From positions 1 to 57,102 of the IMG/VR virus record IMGVR_UViG_3300031774_000016: a DNA stretch of 57,102 bases; one strand, 5' to 3'. The position numbers and the translations under genes are program-made. This DNA is from a virus. The notes under the pieces were generated by a model, which saw only the letters and a list, made by a program, of their open reading frames with translations, had not been told where the DNA came from and did not search any database. Shown one piece after another: positions 22,936-31,372 of the stretch; position 1 is the first letter of the stretch, and each line of letters opens with the position of its first letter.

Positions 22936-23376
22936 ATGAAGAACATATTAAAAAATACATCGAAAGGTTTCACATTGATTGAACTTGTAATGGTTACAAT
23001 CATATTAGGAATCTTAGCAGCTGTAGCAATTCCAAGATATCAACAAACGGTTGATAACGCAGAAGCAACAGCAGAAAAGGCATTTGTAGATATGGTATGG
23101 GCAGGAGTAGAACAAGAAGCTTCTGAAAGACTAACAGATGATGGACTTGAAGCATGGCCTTACAATCCACTAACAGTTATTGGTAGAAGCCGTAACATAT
23201 CAGTTACTCTATTTGAAGGAGTACCTGATGAGGATAATGAATGGCAGTTTAGTGTAGATGCAGCTGGTGAACCAGCAATCTTTCATCATAGAAGAAATGA
23301 CGAAATCTACTACTACAAATACGATTCATTGACATTTGAGTTAGACGAAGAACCTACACTTTACACAAACGAATAA
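22936..23376 (+). CDS. Type IV prepilin/pseudopilin-like protein 2
   Basis: 146 residues. The leader MKNILKNTSKG is followed by FTLIELVMVTIILGILAAVA, a textbook class III signal with Phe+1, Glu+5 and Pro+22. The globular part is about 100 residues, short and acidic, as in minor pilins or pseudopilins. It has its own AAAGGAA site and lies 32 bases after prepilin 1. No assembly ATPase, peptidase or secretin is encoded in the window, so it must use host machinery. Confidence 0.92.
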   Translation: MKNILKNTSKGFTLIELVMVTIILGILAAVAIPRYQQTVDNAEATAEKAFVDMVWAGVEQEASERLTDDGLEAWPYNPLTVIGRSRNISVTLFEGVPDEDNEWQFSVDAAGEPAIFHHRRNDEIYYYKYDSLTFELDEEPTLYTNE

Positions 23377-23381
23377 TTAAT

Positions 23382-23405
23382 GGGGGATTTGAAAATCATT
23401 TCCCC
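23382..23405 (+). terminator. Weak hairpin after prepilin 2
   Basis: GGGGGA (23382-23387) can pair with TCCCC (23401-23405) over a 13-base loop, followed by TATTTATTA, which is also a candidate late element (23406-23414). It may be an attenuator rather than a full terminator. Confidence 0.4.
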
Positions 23406-23426
23406 TATTTATTATAAAGAGGTATT

Positions 23427-23870
23427 ATGAGATTTAAACTCACAAATGATATTTTAGAAATTATCTTATTTGGATCAATAATGGTTACTTTAGGGTTCGT
23501 ATTTCTTAACGATGACGAACCCATTAAAGTGCAAAGTGAACCATCAGTTGAAAATTTTGATGACTATCCATTACAAGCATGGCAAACCTTAGATAGAAAA
23601 GGTGGAGAATGTGTAAAGGTTCGTTATCGTGTAGAGAAAAATAAAACTCGTTTATATATGATAAATGCCGATGGAAAGAAAGTTCACACACAACCAATAT
23701 CTTTAAGTCCACACAGAGATGGTAGGGATAGGATAGAAACATATGTTTGGAAACTCTATCGAACCGAGTGGACGGATAAGATAGCACCAGGTGAATACTT
23801 AATCATAGTGGGAACAGAGCATGATAAATCAGCATCAAGAAATCTTACTCTTGAAATCGACATAATGTAA
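23427..23870 (+). CDS. Membrane-anchored 147-aa protein of the prepilin cassette
   Basis: One transmembrane helix (ILEIILFGSIMVTLGFVFL, about 9-27) and a periplasmic beta-rich domain of about 110 residues with YRVEKNKTRLYMIN and APGEYLIIVG strands, reminiscent of a cohesin- or fibronectin-like sandwich. The stop overlaps the next ATG. The place in the cassette suggests an envelope role beside the pilins; no family is named. Confidence 0.7.
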   Translation: MRFKLTNDILEIILFGSIMVTLGFVFLNDDEPIKVQSEPSVENFDDYPLQAWQTLDRKGGECVKVRYRVEKNKTRLYMINADGKKVHTQPISLSPHRDGRDRIETYVWKLYRTEWTDKIAPGEYLIIVGTEHDKSASRNLTLEIDIM

Positions 23871-23989
23871 TGTGGATGCCATTTGTTATAATAACATTAG
23901 GTGTTTGTTTGATTTGGGAATTAGATGAAAGACAAACAATAAAAAAATATAAGAAGAAAAAAAGAATTGAACAACAGAGAGAAAAATGA
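23870..23989 (+). CDS. 39-aa membrane micropeptide
   Basis: TAATG start. A hydrophobic helix (MPFVIITLGVCLIW) followed by a very basic tail (KKYKKKKRIEQQ) that should stay in the cytoplasm. Overlaps the next gene's ATG by four bases. Confidence 0.55.
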   Translation: MWMPFVIITLGVCLIWELDERQTIKKYKKKKRIEQQREK

Positions 23990-24618
23990 AATACTTATCA
24001 ATTGTATTATCAATAAGTGTTATATATTCACAAGTAGACGAACAAGTCTTTGCAGACCAAGGCATCGAAAGAACATCTGAATTTAAACGAGGTAAAGCCT
24101 ACGGACAAGATTGTGATGATACAGAATACAGAGATTACAAAGGGTATCCTGCTTGGAAAGGTTATGGTGGATGGATATCTGAATGTGATTCAATTCGTAC
24201 CGTAAATTTAGACAGAGAGTTTGCTGAAAAAGATAAAATCAGACAAAGAGAAAAGGCTATACAAGATAGTATTGATATGAAAGAAGCATTAGTAGAGATA
24301 GATAATTTAGATTTAGATGCTATGTGGGAAAATACGGTTTGGGTTGAGATAACAGATATAGAAGATACTATATATGGAGAAGTAGAACAGATTACAGCTG
24401 TTGCTGGTGTTCGTGGAGCGGAAGCAGAGGACGAGGCATTGAATCATTTATATTATAGAAGAAGTATGAAAGGTCTTGCTCTAATAGACCTACAAAAGGC
24501 CTATGGTAAATTAAAAATAAAAAGAGATAACTTAATTAAAACAAATCCTAAACATCCAAAGTTAGAAAAATTTGACAACCTCTTGTCACAATTACAAATT
24601 AAAATAAATAAATCATAA
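23986..24618 (+). CDS. Secreted 210-aa coiled-coil protein
   Basis: Signal peptide MKYLSIVLSISVIYSQ with cleavage before or after Gln, typical of FCB-group exports. The mature part has two Cys (DCDD and SECD) that may form a disulfide, a Tyr/Gly-rich segment, then long charged helices. Probably periplasmic. No named family. Confidence 0.7.
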   Translation: MKYLSIVLSISVIYSQVDEQVFADQGIERTSEFKRGKAYGQDCDDTEYRDYKGYPAWKGYGGWISECDSIRTVNLDREFAEKDKIRQREKAIQDSIDMKEALVEIDNLDLDAMWENTVWVEITDIEDTIYGEVEQITAVAGVRGAEAEDEALNHLYYRRSMKGLALIDLQKAYGKLKIKRDNLIKTNPKHPKLEKFDNLLSQLQIKINKS

Positions 24619-24665
24619 ACTAACAAAAAAGTTGTGTTGTTTCTAAATGTTTAAGATATTTAGTA

Positions 24666-24688
24666 TTGGAAGATGATGACACTTCCAA
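24666..24688 (+). repeat. Hairpin before the TonB-domain gene
   Basis: TTGGAAG (24666-24672) and CTTCCAA (24682-24688) form a perfect seven-pair stem with a nine-base loop, without a T-run. It sits 37 bases before the ATG at 24725 and may set mRNA stability or processing in the cassette. Confidence 0.45.
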
Positions 24689-24724
24689 CAAAATAGTAAC
24701 TTATCATTTAAAAAGGAGACACAC

Positions 24725-25051
24725 ATGAAGCGACTAATGTGTATGTTCTTAATGGGCTTGATTTCCGCTCAAACATTAAAAACAGCACTACCACAACCAA
24801 AAGAACCTTTCGTTCTTACTTACTACGACATTAGAGAAGATATACTTTTAAAGACGCCACACGGTAAAATAACAGTAGATTTTTTTATAAATGAGAGAGG
24901 AGAAGTAGAGGATCCAGTTATCAAGGATACTTTCAATATCAACCTTAATGAAGTAGTGTTGGATAAATTAAAAGAAACATCTTATTATCCAGCAACTCAG
25001 AATGGACGACCAGTTCGAATCAAATATACATTACCAATAGTATTTAAATAA
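24725..25051 (+). CDS. Stand-alone periplasmic TonB C-terminal domain
   Basis: 108 residues. Signal peptide MKRLMCMFLMGLISAQ, then a domain with the TonB C-terminal order: TVDFFINERGEVEDPVIKDT, a helix VVLDKLKETSYYPA, and NGRPVRIKYTLPIVF at the end. In TonB this domain grips the TonB box of outer-membrane receptors. Here there is no N-terminal membrane anchor for ExbBD and no Pro-rich spacer, so if the signal peptide is cleaved it would be a free periplasmic receptor-binding domain that cannot transmit energy. The phage also encodes a TonB-dependent receptor. Confidence 0.75.
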   Translation: MKRLMCMFLMGLISAQTLKTALPQPKEPFVLTYYDIREDILLKTPHGKITVDFFINERGEVEDPVIKDTFNINLNEVVLDKLKETSYYPATQNGRPVRIKYTLPIVFK

Positions 25052-25061
25052 CGGAGGCAAA

Positions 25062-25379
25062 ATGTTAGAATACTTTTTATTGGGAGTTTTAGCACCTATC
25101 TTTCTAAATCTTATGCACCTATGTGTAGGAATATATGTAGTAATTCAAAGAGGAAATATGATGTCATTGGGATTTTCAGGTATGGGATTTATAACCAAAA
25201 CCATAGGGATGATATTTCTCACTTGGTTAGGAATAGTTAAGCTGAATATGGATTTTCAAATCTATGTTCCGTTATTAACATTCTTTTGGTTCTTCACTCA
25301 TATCGTAGAAGCCTTTGTGATTAATCATTATATGAAAGAGAACGTACCAAAATTTCTACAAGACATACAACTCAATTAG
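25062..25379 (+). CDS. 105-aa membrane protein
   Basis: ACGGAGG precedes the ATG. Three hydrophobic helices (about 3-28, 45-62, 68-90) with few charges. Last gene of the envelope cassette, ending before the bidirectional terminator. No known family. Confidence 0.7.
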   Translation: MLEYFLLGVLAPIFLNLMHLCVGIYVVIQRGNMMSLGFSGMGFITKTIGMIFLTWLGIVKLNMDFQIYVPLLTFFWFFTHIVEAFVINHYMKENVPKFLQDIQLN

Positions 25380-25395
25380 TAAATAACTATTAAGC

Positions 25396-25426
25396 AAAAA
25401 AAAGGGGAACAATAGTTCCCCTTTTT
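25396..25426. terminator. Bidirectional terminator
   Basis: GGGGAAC (25404-25410) and GTTCCCC (25415-25421) form a strong stem flanked by A's on the left and T's on the right, so it can end transcripts from both directions. It lies between the plus-strand cassette and the convergent minus-strand gene. Confidence 0.9.
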
Positions 25427-25442
25427 CATTATCCGATAATAG

Positions 25443-25664
25443 CTATTTACGAAATAAACCCACCAACACCAATAATGCGACTAATCCAGCGAAACCGGAT
25501 TCGCCGAAGTTATTTATGATTGATGTCAGGTTACCAATAACATTTACGCCAAAGATTCCACTCCCAAACAATACTTCGCTTACAGCTCCGATTGCTATGA
25601 AAGAGGCGAGTAGTTGAGCGATATCATCTACCCAACCTTTGACTAATGTGATGACTTCCTTCAT
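25443..25664 (-). CDS. 73-aa two-span membrane protein, possible holin
   Basis: One of only two genes on the minus strand. GGGAGAT is placed before the ATG on that strand. Two hydrophobic helices (about 17-36 and 55-70) separated by a Gly/Asn-rich loop and ending in a basic tip (LFRK). Small size, two helices and a separate, opposite-strand control region at the border of the late genes would fit a lysis-timing protein, but this is topology only. Confidence 0.65.
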   Translation of the reverse strand: MKEVITLVKGWVDDIAQLLASFIAIGAVSEVLFGSGIFGVNVIGNLTSIINNFGESGFAGLVALLVLVGLFRK

Positions 25665-25866
25665 TAGTTATCTCCCGTTGTTTTTTCTTATCATTTAACA
25701 AAAAAGGGATATTTAACTTCCGTTTTCTGTGTCGAATAAAATCCGACATATATAATTATAGTATATACAAATTTTTTGTTAGCAATATATATGCACCGAT
25801 TTTTCAGTTAGTTAATATTTATTTATGAGTTATAATATCTATTTTTAATCAATATAAGGAAATAAA
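25665..25866. promoter_or_regulatory. Divergent control region
   Basis: About 200 very AT-rich bases between the minus-strand membrane gene and the structural operon. They contain TATTTATT at 25816-25823, one of the recurrent late elements, and several TATATA runs usable as -10 sites on the minus strand. No operator repeat is obvious. This is the probable main entry point for late transcription of the baseplate genes. Confidence 0.45.
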
Positions 25867-26259
25867 ATGGCACAAGATTATGAATTATTTGAGGGTAAGT
25901 CACTATCATCATTGTTCAAAGATATTTACGATAATTCCAAACACAATAAAACACAACTTGAAATATTAGTAAAAGAAGTTGCTGGATATATTAAAGATGG
26001 GGATATGGCTATTCAGTTAATTCCTATGATAAAAGAGTATTTGGAAATCAATGTAAAGAACGATGAACAACTTGTCAAACTGGCAACGGTTGTACAGAGG
26101 TTAATTGCCGCTGAAGGTAAGGGTAGTAGTGAATCCGAATTTGGTTTATCAGAGAAAGAAAAGGCTCAATTACTCACAAGTATAGATGATGTAGTGGTTG
26201 ATATGCAAAAAAAATCAGATAGTCTTACACAAGATATAAAGTCAGTTAAGGATAATTAA
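25867..26259 (+). CDS. Hypothetical 130-aa helical protein of the structural operon
   Basis: Acidic, all-helical, first gene of the late block, with AAGGAAAT upstream and a TAATG overlap with the gp5-like gene. It may be a baseplate hub assembly factor given its place, but no family is recognised. Confidence 0.65.
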   Translation: MAQDYELFEGKSLSSLFKDIYDNSKHNKTQLEILVKEVAGYIKDGDMAIQLIPMIKEYLEINVKNDEQLVKLATVVQRLIAAEGKGSSESEFGLSEKEKAQLLTSIDDVVVDMQKKSDSLTQDIKSVKDN

Positions 26260-27764
26260 TGTCATATTGGGGCAAAAATGAGGATGCCGGCACAGATACT
26301 AAACGAGATAACTCTGTAAGTCAAGAGAAGGCATCTGGTGGTGTTCTTACCAGTGCAGCCATTAGAGCTCTAATTAAATCTTCTGTACCTAATTTTAAAG
26401 ATAATACTTTTTATGAATTAGAAATGGCAGAAGTTATGGGGGTACTTTTAGATGAAAAAGACTTACCAGATTTAGCAGATGGAAGTGGAAAAAATTGGTC
26501 TTTGATGGGTTCTATATCTGCTAGAATGATTAATAGTGAAAAAGATGCACCTATACAAAATACAAGTACGATAAAATCATTAAATCCATTTGAACAACAA
26601 TATCCAATACGAGGAGAATATGTTGTAGTTGTAACTTATAATAAAGTTCAATTTTACATTAGTGGTATTAATATATTTAATAATCCTAATAGTAATGTTA
26701 AACCAGGTTTAAGTGGATATAGACCTGATGAGCTTATAGAAGAAGATTTTATTTATGAAAATTTTGAAATAGATAATGAAATCAGAAGATTATTTCCGTA
26801 TCAAGGGGATAGTATTTTACAAGGTAGATGGGGAAATACTATACGATTTGGAAGTAATATTGTACCAGATTCTCACGGAGATGAGGATACTAAACAAGAT
26901 TCACCAAACATTCTTATTAGGGCAGGACAACTATTCGACGCTTCAGATTTTGGTAAAAGTGGGGAAGTACAAAATTTAATAGATAGTCCAAAGAAACCTG
27001 TAAAAGAAGATATCAACGCCGATGGTAGTTCGATATGGGTGACTACCGACCAATCAGTAAAACTTAATATTGCAACTACAAATGCAATAAGTCATAAGTA
27101 TATGACTGCTAACCATCAAGACGACCAACCACAAGAGGGTGGGAAACAAATTACACTTAATTCCGATAGGATAACCTTTAATACAAAAAAAGGAAAACTA
27201 CTCGGATTCAGTAATGATGGTATAGGATTTTCTACACAAAAAAGTTTTACGGTTGATGCAGATAATGGAGTTGCTATGAATTCGGGCGGAGGAACTTCTA
27301 TGGCTATGGTTCCAGGTGGTATAAGTTTAGTCACTCCAGGAAATTCAAGACTTGATTTAGGTGGTGGTGAAACAGGTGATGCAGATAAGATTACTTTATC
27401 AAGTGAGTGTCCATCATTTTTAATACTTGATGATAAGGCACATTTAGAATCTTGTGATGGTGCAAAAATACATCTTGATGATTGTGCCGGAATGGAAGAT
27501 GACCAAGGTTCGTTTCTAAGAATAGGTGGTAAAGCACAAGGTGTGACAGGATATGTACTTGGTAGAGATGATATGGGACAACAACATCTCGTTTATGGAG
27601 AAGCATTAACTGATATATTAGATGAACTTATTACATCTATTTTAAATATAACGGCAATTCCAACTGGAGCAGGACCAAGTGGACCTGTAAGTGCAACACC
27701 ATCACTTGCAGATTTTGAAAGTGTTCGTGCAAAACTTTGTGATTTATTAATGAAACCAGAATAA
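26259..27764 (+). CDS. Baseplate hub protein, gp5-like (OB-fold, no lysozyme)
   Basis: 501 residues. The pattern RRLFPYQGDSILQGRWGNTIRFGS (about 173-195) is the hallmark I associate with gp5-type hub/spike proteins of marine T4-like phages, where an OB-fold domain precedes a beta-helical spike. The central region (280-350) has Gly/Ser-rich strand repeats. The lysozyme domain of T4 gp5 is not seen. C-terminal region: LVYGEALTDILDELI, as in other phage spike proteins. It would sit at the centre of the baseplate and pierce the outer membrane. Confidence 0.75.
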   Translation: MSYWGKNEDAGTDTKRDNSVSQEKASGGVLTSAAIRALIKSSVPNFKDNTFYELEMAEVMGVLLDEKDLPDLADGSGKNWSLMGSISARMINSEKDAPIQNTSTIKSLNPFEQQYPIRGEYVVVVTYNKVQFYISGINIFNNPNSNVKPGLSGYRPDELIEEDFIYENFEIDNEIRRLFPYQGDSILQGRWGNTIRFGSNIVPDSHGDEDTKQDSPNILIRAGQLFDASDFGKSGEVQNLIDSPKKPVKEDINADGSSIWVTTDQSVKLNIATTNAISHKYMTANHQDDQPQEGGKQITLNSDRITFNTKKGKLLGFSNDGIGFSTQKSFTVDADNGVAMNSGGGTSMAMVPGGISLVTPGNSRLDLGGGETGDADKITLSSECPSFLILDDKAHLESCDGAKIHLDDCAGMEDDQGSFLRIGGKAQGVTGYVLGRDDMGQQHLVYGEALTDILDELITSILNITAIPTGAGPSGPVSATPSLADFESVRAKLCDLLMKPE

Positions 27765-28339
27765 TGGCACTTGATAAAAATACTTTAAGGGATAACTTAG
27801 TTGATAATTTTACTACAATTAGAGATGATACTACGGGTAAGTTAACTAAACAAGATTCTGCAAATGGATTTGCAACAGCAATTGTAGATTACGCAAAAGA
27901 AGCCGAAGTTCAGATTCCAGCTCCTATATCATTATTTATAACTGCGGCCGGTCCTGATCCATCAGTAGCTGGTATGAAATTAAAAGTAAGTGGAATAGAG
28001 ACTGCTAAACCAGCACTTGTAGCTCAGATTATGTCGAGTTATACATTAATGGACCCGACTATGAATTTAATCTCATTGGGTATAGTAACTTTTACAGCAT
28101 TAATGATAAATTTTAGTAATTCACTTAAAACTGTAAATGCAATAGGAACAACTATAATGGCAGTACCACCAATATTTCTACCCTCAACTAAGAAAGGTAT
28201 GGATGGTGGAAGTATAGAAAATGTTTGTGATGAGATGGCAAAAGTAATACATACATCATTCTCAGCAAGTGTATTTACTGGAGTAGGAACTAATGTAACA
28301 GCCGTATCAACTGGTCCTGTTGCAGGAAAATTAGTGTAA
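27764..28339 (+). CDS. Virion-associated 191-aa protein
   Basis: TAATG-coupled to the gp5-like gene. Mostly small and hydrophobic residues (Ala, Thr, Gly, Ile), with long weakly hydrophobic stretches (SLGIVTFTALMINFSNSL). Probably a structural protein of the hub. No recognised family. Confidence 0.65.
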   Translation: MALDKNTLRDNLVDNFTTIRDDTTGKLTKQDSANGFATAIVDYAKEAEVQIPAPISLFITAAGPDPSVAGMKLKVSGIETAKPALVAQIMSSYTLMDPTMNLISLGIVTFTALMINFSNSLKTVNAIGTTIMAVPPIFLPSTKKGMDGGSIENVCDEMAKVIHTSFSASVFTGVGTNVTAVSTGPVAGKLV

Positions 28340-28382
28340 AAATAAAAACAAAATATTTATTAGAAGAATAAAGGAGTTTATA

Positions 28383-28892
28383 ATGAAAAAACAAGAACTA
28401 ATAAAGATAATCGAACTTGTAGTTCGTAAAGAAGTGAAGAAACAGGTTAACGAGATATTTATTAACGAGAATAAGTTATCTCAAGAACCATCACTTACCG
28501 AATTAGTTTCAGAACCAATACCTAAAAAAGTACAAAAACCTAAAAAGAAGGTTCAATATACTTCAAATAAAACTTTAAATGAAGTTTTAAATGAAACGGT
28601 TGGATTAACTGGTAAAGGTAGTACACCAAATTCACAAGTAGATGAATTTGAAACTTTAGGGGGTGGAGTATTTGACCAATCAAAAATGGCTGAAATGATG
28701 GGATATGGTGGAGTAAACTCATCCGGCAATGAAGAACAGCGAAGAAAAATAGCAGCGGTAGATTCAATCAAAAAGGCTGGTGTTAAAGTTGACCAAGTTC
28801 CAGATCATGTAACGGATGCATTAACAAAAGATTATCGTGGTGTATTAAAGGCCATTGATAATAAAAAGAATGGAGGAGGATTCCGTCCATAA
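28383..28892 (+). CDS. Hypothetical 169-aa baseplate-region protein
   Basis: AAAGGAG upstream and a TATTTATTA element at 28354-28362. Basic helical N-terminus, a Lys/Pro linker (KKVQKPKKKVQ) and a flexible Gly-rich middle. The end (KNGGGFRP) is also Gly-rich. Likely a chaperone, scaffold or virion component; unnamed. Confidence 0.6.
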   Translation: MKKQELIKIIELVVRKEVKKQVNEIFINENKLSQEPSLTELVSEPIPKKVQKPKKKVQYTSNKTLNEVLNETVGLTGKGSTPNSQVDEFETLGGGVFDQSKMAEMMGYGGVNSSGNEEQRRKIAAVDSIKKAGVKVDQVPDHVTDALTKDYRGVLKAIDNKKNGGGFRP

Positions 28893-28904
28893 TGGAGTTA
28901 GTAA

Positions 28905-29333
28905 ATGGGTAGAGCACGAAGTGCATTAGAATTAGATTTAGATCCAGATGTAACAATCGGTTTGGGTTTACCTATGCAACACGATGATAATAATGGATTT
29001 TTTCCAGGTACTCAAACAACTCTTTCACAGACTGGTAGTAATATTAGAAATCTTTTATTAACCAATAAGGGTGAGAGGGTTGGACAACCAACTTTTGGTG
29101 CAGATTTAATGAAGGTTTTATTTGAACCTATGAGTGATGATTTAATTTCACAAGTTGAACAGAGTATTGGAGAATCTATGGCGCAGTGGTTACCGCATGT
29201 TACTGTAAAAAAATTAGAAGTAGAGGCAAATGATGTCAAACCAAATCAGTTAGATATAAATCTTCAATTTGCACTTGCTATGAACCCAACGGTTCATGAA
29301 ACCATAACCCTAAGTTTTCTTACGGGTACATAA
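28905..29333 (+). CDS. Baseplate wedge protein, gp25-like
   Basis: 142 residues, near the T4 gp25 length. Conserved gp25/W-type pattern: TQTTLSQTGSNIRNLLLTNKGERVGQPTFG and then LMKVLFEP and SIGESMAQWLPHV. gp25 is a wedge component at the inner baseplate that starts sheath assembly. Directly followed by the gp6-like gene, as in other T4-like phages. Confidence 0.9.
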   Translation: MGRARSALELDLDPDVTIGLGLPMQHDDNNGFFPGTQTTLSQTGSNIRNLLLTNKGERVGQPTFGADLMKVLFEPMSDDLISQVEQSIGESMAQWLPHVTVKKLEVEANDVKPNQLDINLQFALAMNPTVHETITLSFLTGT

Positions 29334-29349
29334 TTAGTGGAGAAACAGA

Positions 29350-31359
29350 ATGGCAAATAGAGTCCAAAAGGATGTAAGATATTTAAACAAAGACTTTGGT
29401 GCCTTTAGAGAAAGTTTAATAGAGTTTGCAAAAACTTATTATCCAAATACATATAATGACTTTAATGAGGCATCACCTGGTATGATGTTCATAGAAATGG
29501 CATCTTATGTAGGAGATGTCCTTTCTTACTATGTTGATAGTCAGTTTAAAGAGATGTTATTAGCATATGCCGAAGATAGAAAAACTATCTATGAAATGGC
29601 ACAAGTATATGGATATAAACCTAAAGTAACACGACCAGCATTTACAACAGCTGATGTTTTTCAGACTGTACCAGCACGAGGAACTGGTACTAATGTTAAA
29701 CCAGATATGAATTACGCATTAACTATCAATGAAGGTACACAAGTTAGTGCAAATAATGGTACTACCTTTAGAACATTAGAAGATGTAAATTTTAAATTTT
29801 CAAGTTCTTTTGACCCGTTACAAATAGATGTATTTGAAGTCAACCCAACTAATAAAGTTCCGTCATTATATTTGTTAAAAAAATCAGTTAAGTTAGGAAG
29901 TGGAACTATACAATCTGAAACTTTTGATTTTAGTTCTGCAGAATCATATCCAAGAATAAAATTAGCAAAACAAAATGTAATCGAAATACTTTCTGTTACA
30001 GATAGTGATAGTAATAAATGGTATGAAGTTCCATACTTAGCACAAGATACATTATTTACAGATGTAGAAAATACAGCAGCAACTGATCCAGATTTAGTTC
30101 AATACAACGACACCGTTCCGTATCTTTTAAAATTAAAAAAGACACCAAGAAGATTTGTTACTTACATTGTACAAGATGGTTCAACTGAATTAAGATTTGG
30201 TTCAGGTATATCCGATAGTCCAGATGAGGAAATAGTTCCAAACCCAAGTACGGTTGGTTCGAGTTTACCTGGTAGTCCAAATAAACTTGATACATTTTTT
30301 GATCCTGCAAACTTTCTTAAAACTGAAGCTTATGGTCAGGCACCAGCAAATACTACACTTACTATAAAATATGCATATGGTGGTGGTATAGAAGATAATG
30401 TAGCCGTAAATAGTATATCAAATATTTCCGAAGTTTCATTTACAGTAGAAGAAGATAATCTTGTAGCAAGTACATTACTAACTACCAAGAATTCAGTAGC
30501 AATTGCAAATCCATATCCAGCTACTGGTGGTAAATCGGCAGAATCTACCGAGGAGATTAAACAAAACGCATTAGCTTATTTTCAAGCACAAGGTAGAGTT
30601 GTGACTAAAGAAGATTATATAACACGAACATATGCTATGGGTAACAAATATGGTGCAGTTGCAAAGGCATACATTGTACAAGACGAACAATTAAATATAC
30701 CAAATATGCAATTAGAAACTTCTCCAGGATCTGGATTGTTTGTAGACGAGAGAAATATAGACCAACTTAGGTCTAAAGATTTAGTTTCTTCTAAAACAAA
30801 ATTAGATAATCCTATGGCATTAAATTTATATACACTCGGATATAATGAGAATAAACATTTGACTCAATTAAACACCGCAGTAAAACAGAATTTAAAAACA
30901 TATTTATCTCAGTATAGATTGGTGACAGATGCAATCAATATTAAAAATGCTTGGATTATAAATATTGGAGTTAAATTTAGTTTTATAGCTAGACGAGGAT
31001 TTAATAAAAATGAAATTACTTTAAGGGCAATAGAATCAATTAAAGAATTTTTCCGAATAGATAAGTGGCAAATAAATCAACCTATTGTGGTTGCAGAATT
31101 AGCACAAATTATTTCACAAGTGGAAGGAATAGGAGCCATTGTTCCACCAGCAGAAAACAATCCTAATAAATTACCACTATTAATTACTAATAAATTTCAA
31201 GAATCGGATGGTTATTCGGGTAACATATATGATATAAATTATGCCACAAAAGATGGTATTATTTATCCGTCATTAGATCCAAGTATTTTTGAATTAAAAT
31301 ATCCAAATACAGATATCGAAGGTAGGTCGGTTGGTGATTCTGTTGGTGTGGCGTATTAA
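29350..31359 (+). CDS. Baseplate wedge protein, gp6-like
   Basis: 669 residues, similar to T4 gp6. N-terminus VRYLNKDFGAFRESLIEFAKTY and EASPGMMFIEMASYVGDVLSYYVD, and later GRVVTKEDYITRTYAMG, are typical of the gp6/J-type wedge protein. It forms the ring of the baseplate that ties the wedges together. AGTGGAG precedes the ATG, 16 bases after the gp25-like gene. Confidence 0.9.
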   Translation: MANRVQKDVRYLNKDFGAFRESLIEFAKTYYPNTYNDFNEASPGMMFIEMASYVGDVLSYYVDSQFKEMLLAYAEDRKTIYEMAQVYGYKPKVTRPAFTTADVFQTVPARGTGTNVKPDMNYALTINEGTQVSANNGTTFRTLEDVNFKFSSSFDPLQIDVFEVNPTNKVPSLYLLKKSVKLGSGTIQSETFDFSSAESYPRIKLAKQNVIEILSVTDSDSNKWYEVPYLAQDTLFTDVENTAATDPDLVQYNDTVPYLLKLKKTPRRFVTYIVQDGSTELRFGSGISDSPDEEIVPNPSTVGSSLPGSPNKLDTFFDPANFLKTEAYGQAPANTTLTIKYAYGGGIEDNVAVNSISNISEVSFTVEEDNLVASTLLTTKNSVAIANPYPATGGKSAESTEEIKQNALAYFQAQGRVVTKEDYITRTYAMGNKYGAVAKAYIVQDEQLNIPNMQLETSPGSGLFVDERNIDQLRSKDLVSSKTKLDNPMALNLYTLGYNENKHLTQLNTAVKQNLKTYLSQYRLVTDAINIKNAWIINIGVKFSFIARRGFNKNEITLRAIESIKEFFRIDKWQINQPIVVAELAQIISQVEGIGAIVPPAENNPNKLPLLITNKFQESDGYSGNIYDINYATKDGIIYPSLDPSIFELKYPNTDIEGRSVGDSVGVAY

Positions 31360-31372
31360 AGGGAGATAGTAA

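Noticed and set aside
22235-25379. Host chromosomal contamination carrying pilin genes
   Set aside because: The block is flanked closely by phage genes (gp55-like before, gp5/gp25/gp6-like after), has the same base composition and no break is visible. Read coverage would settle it.
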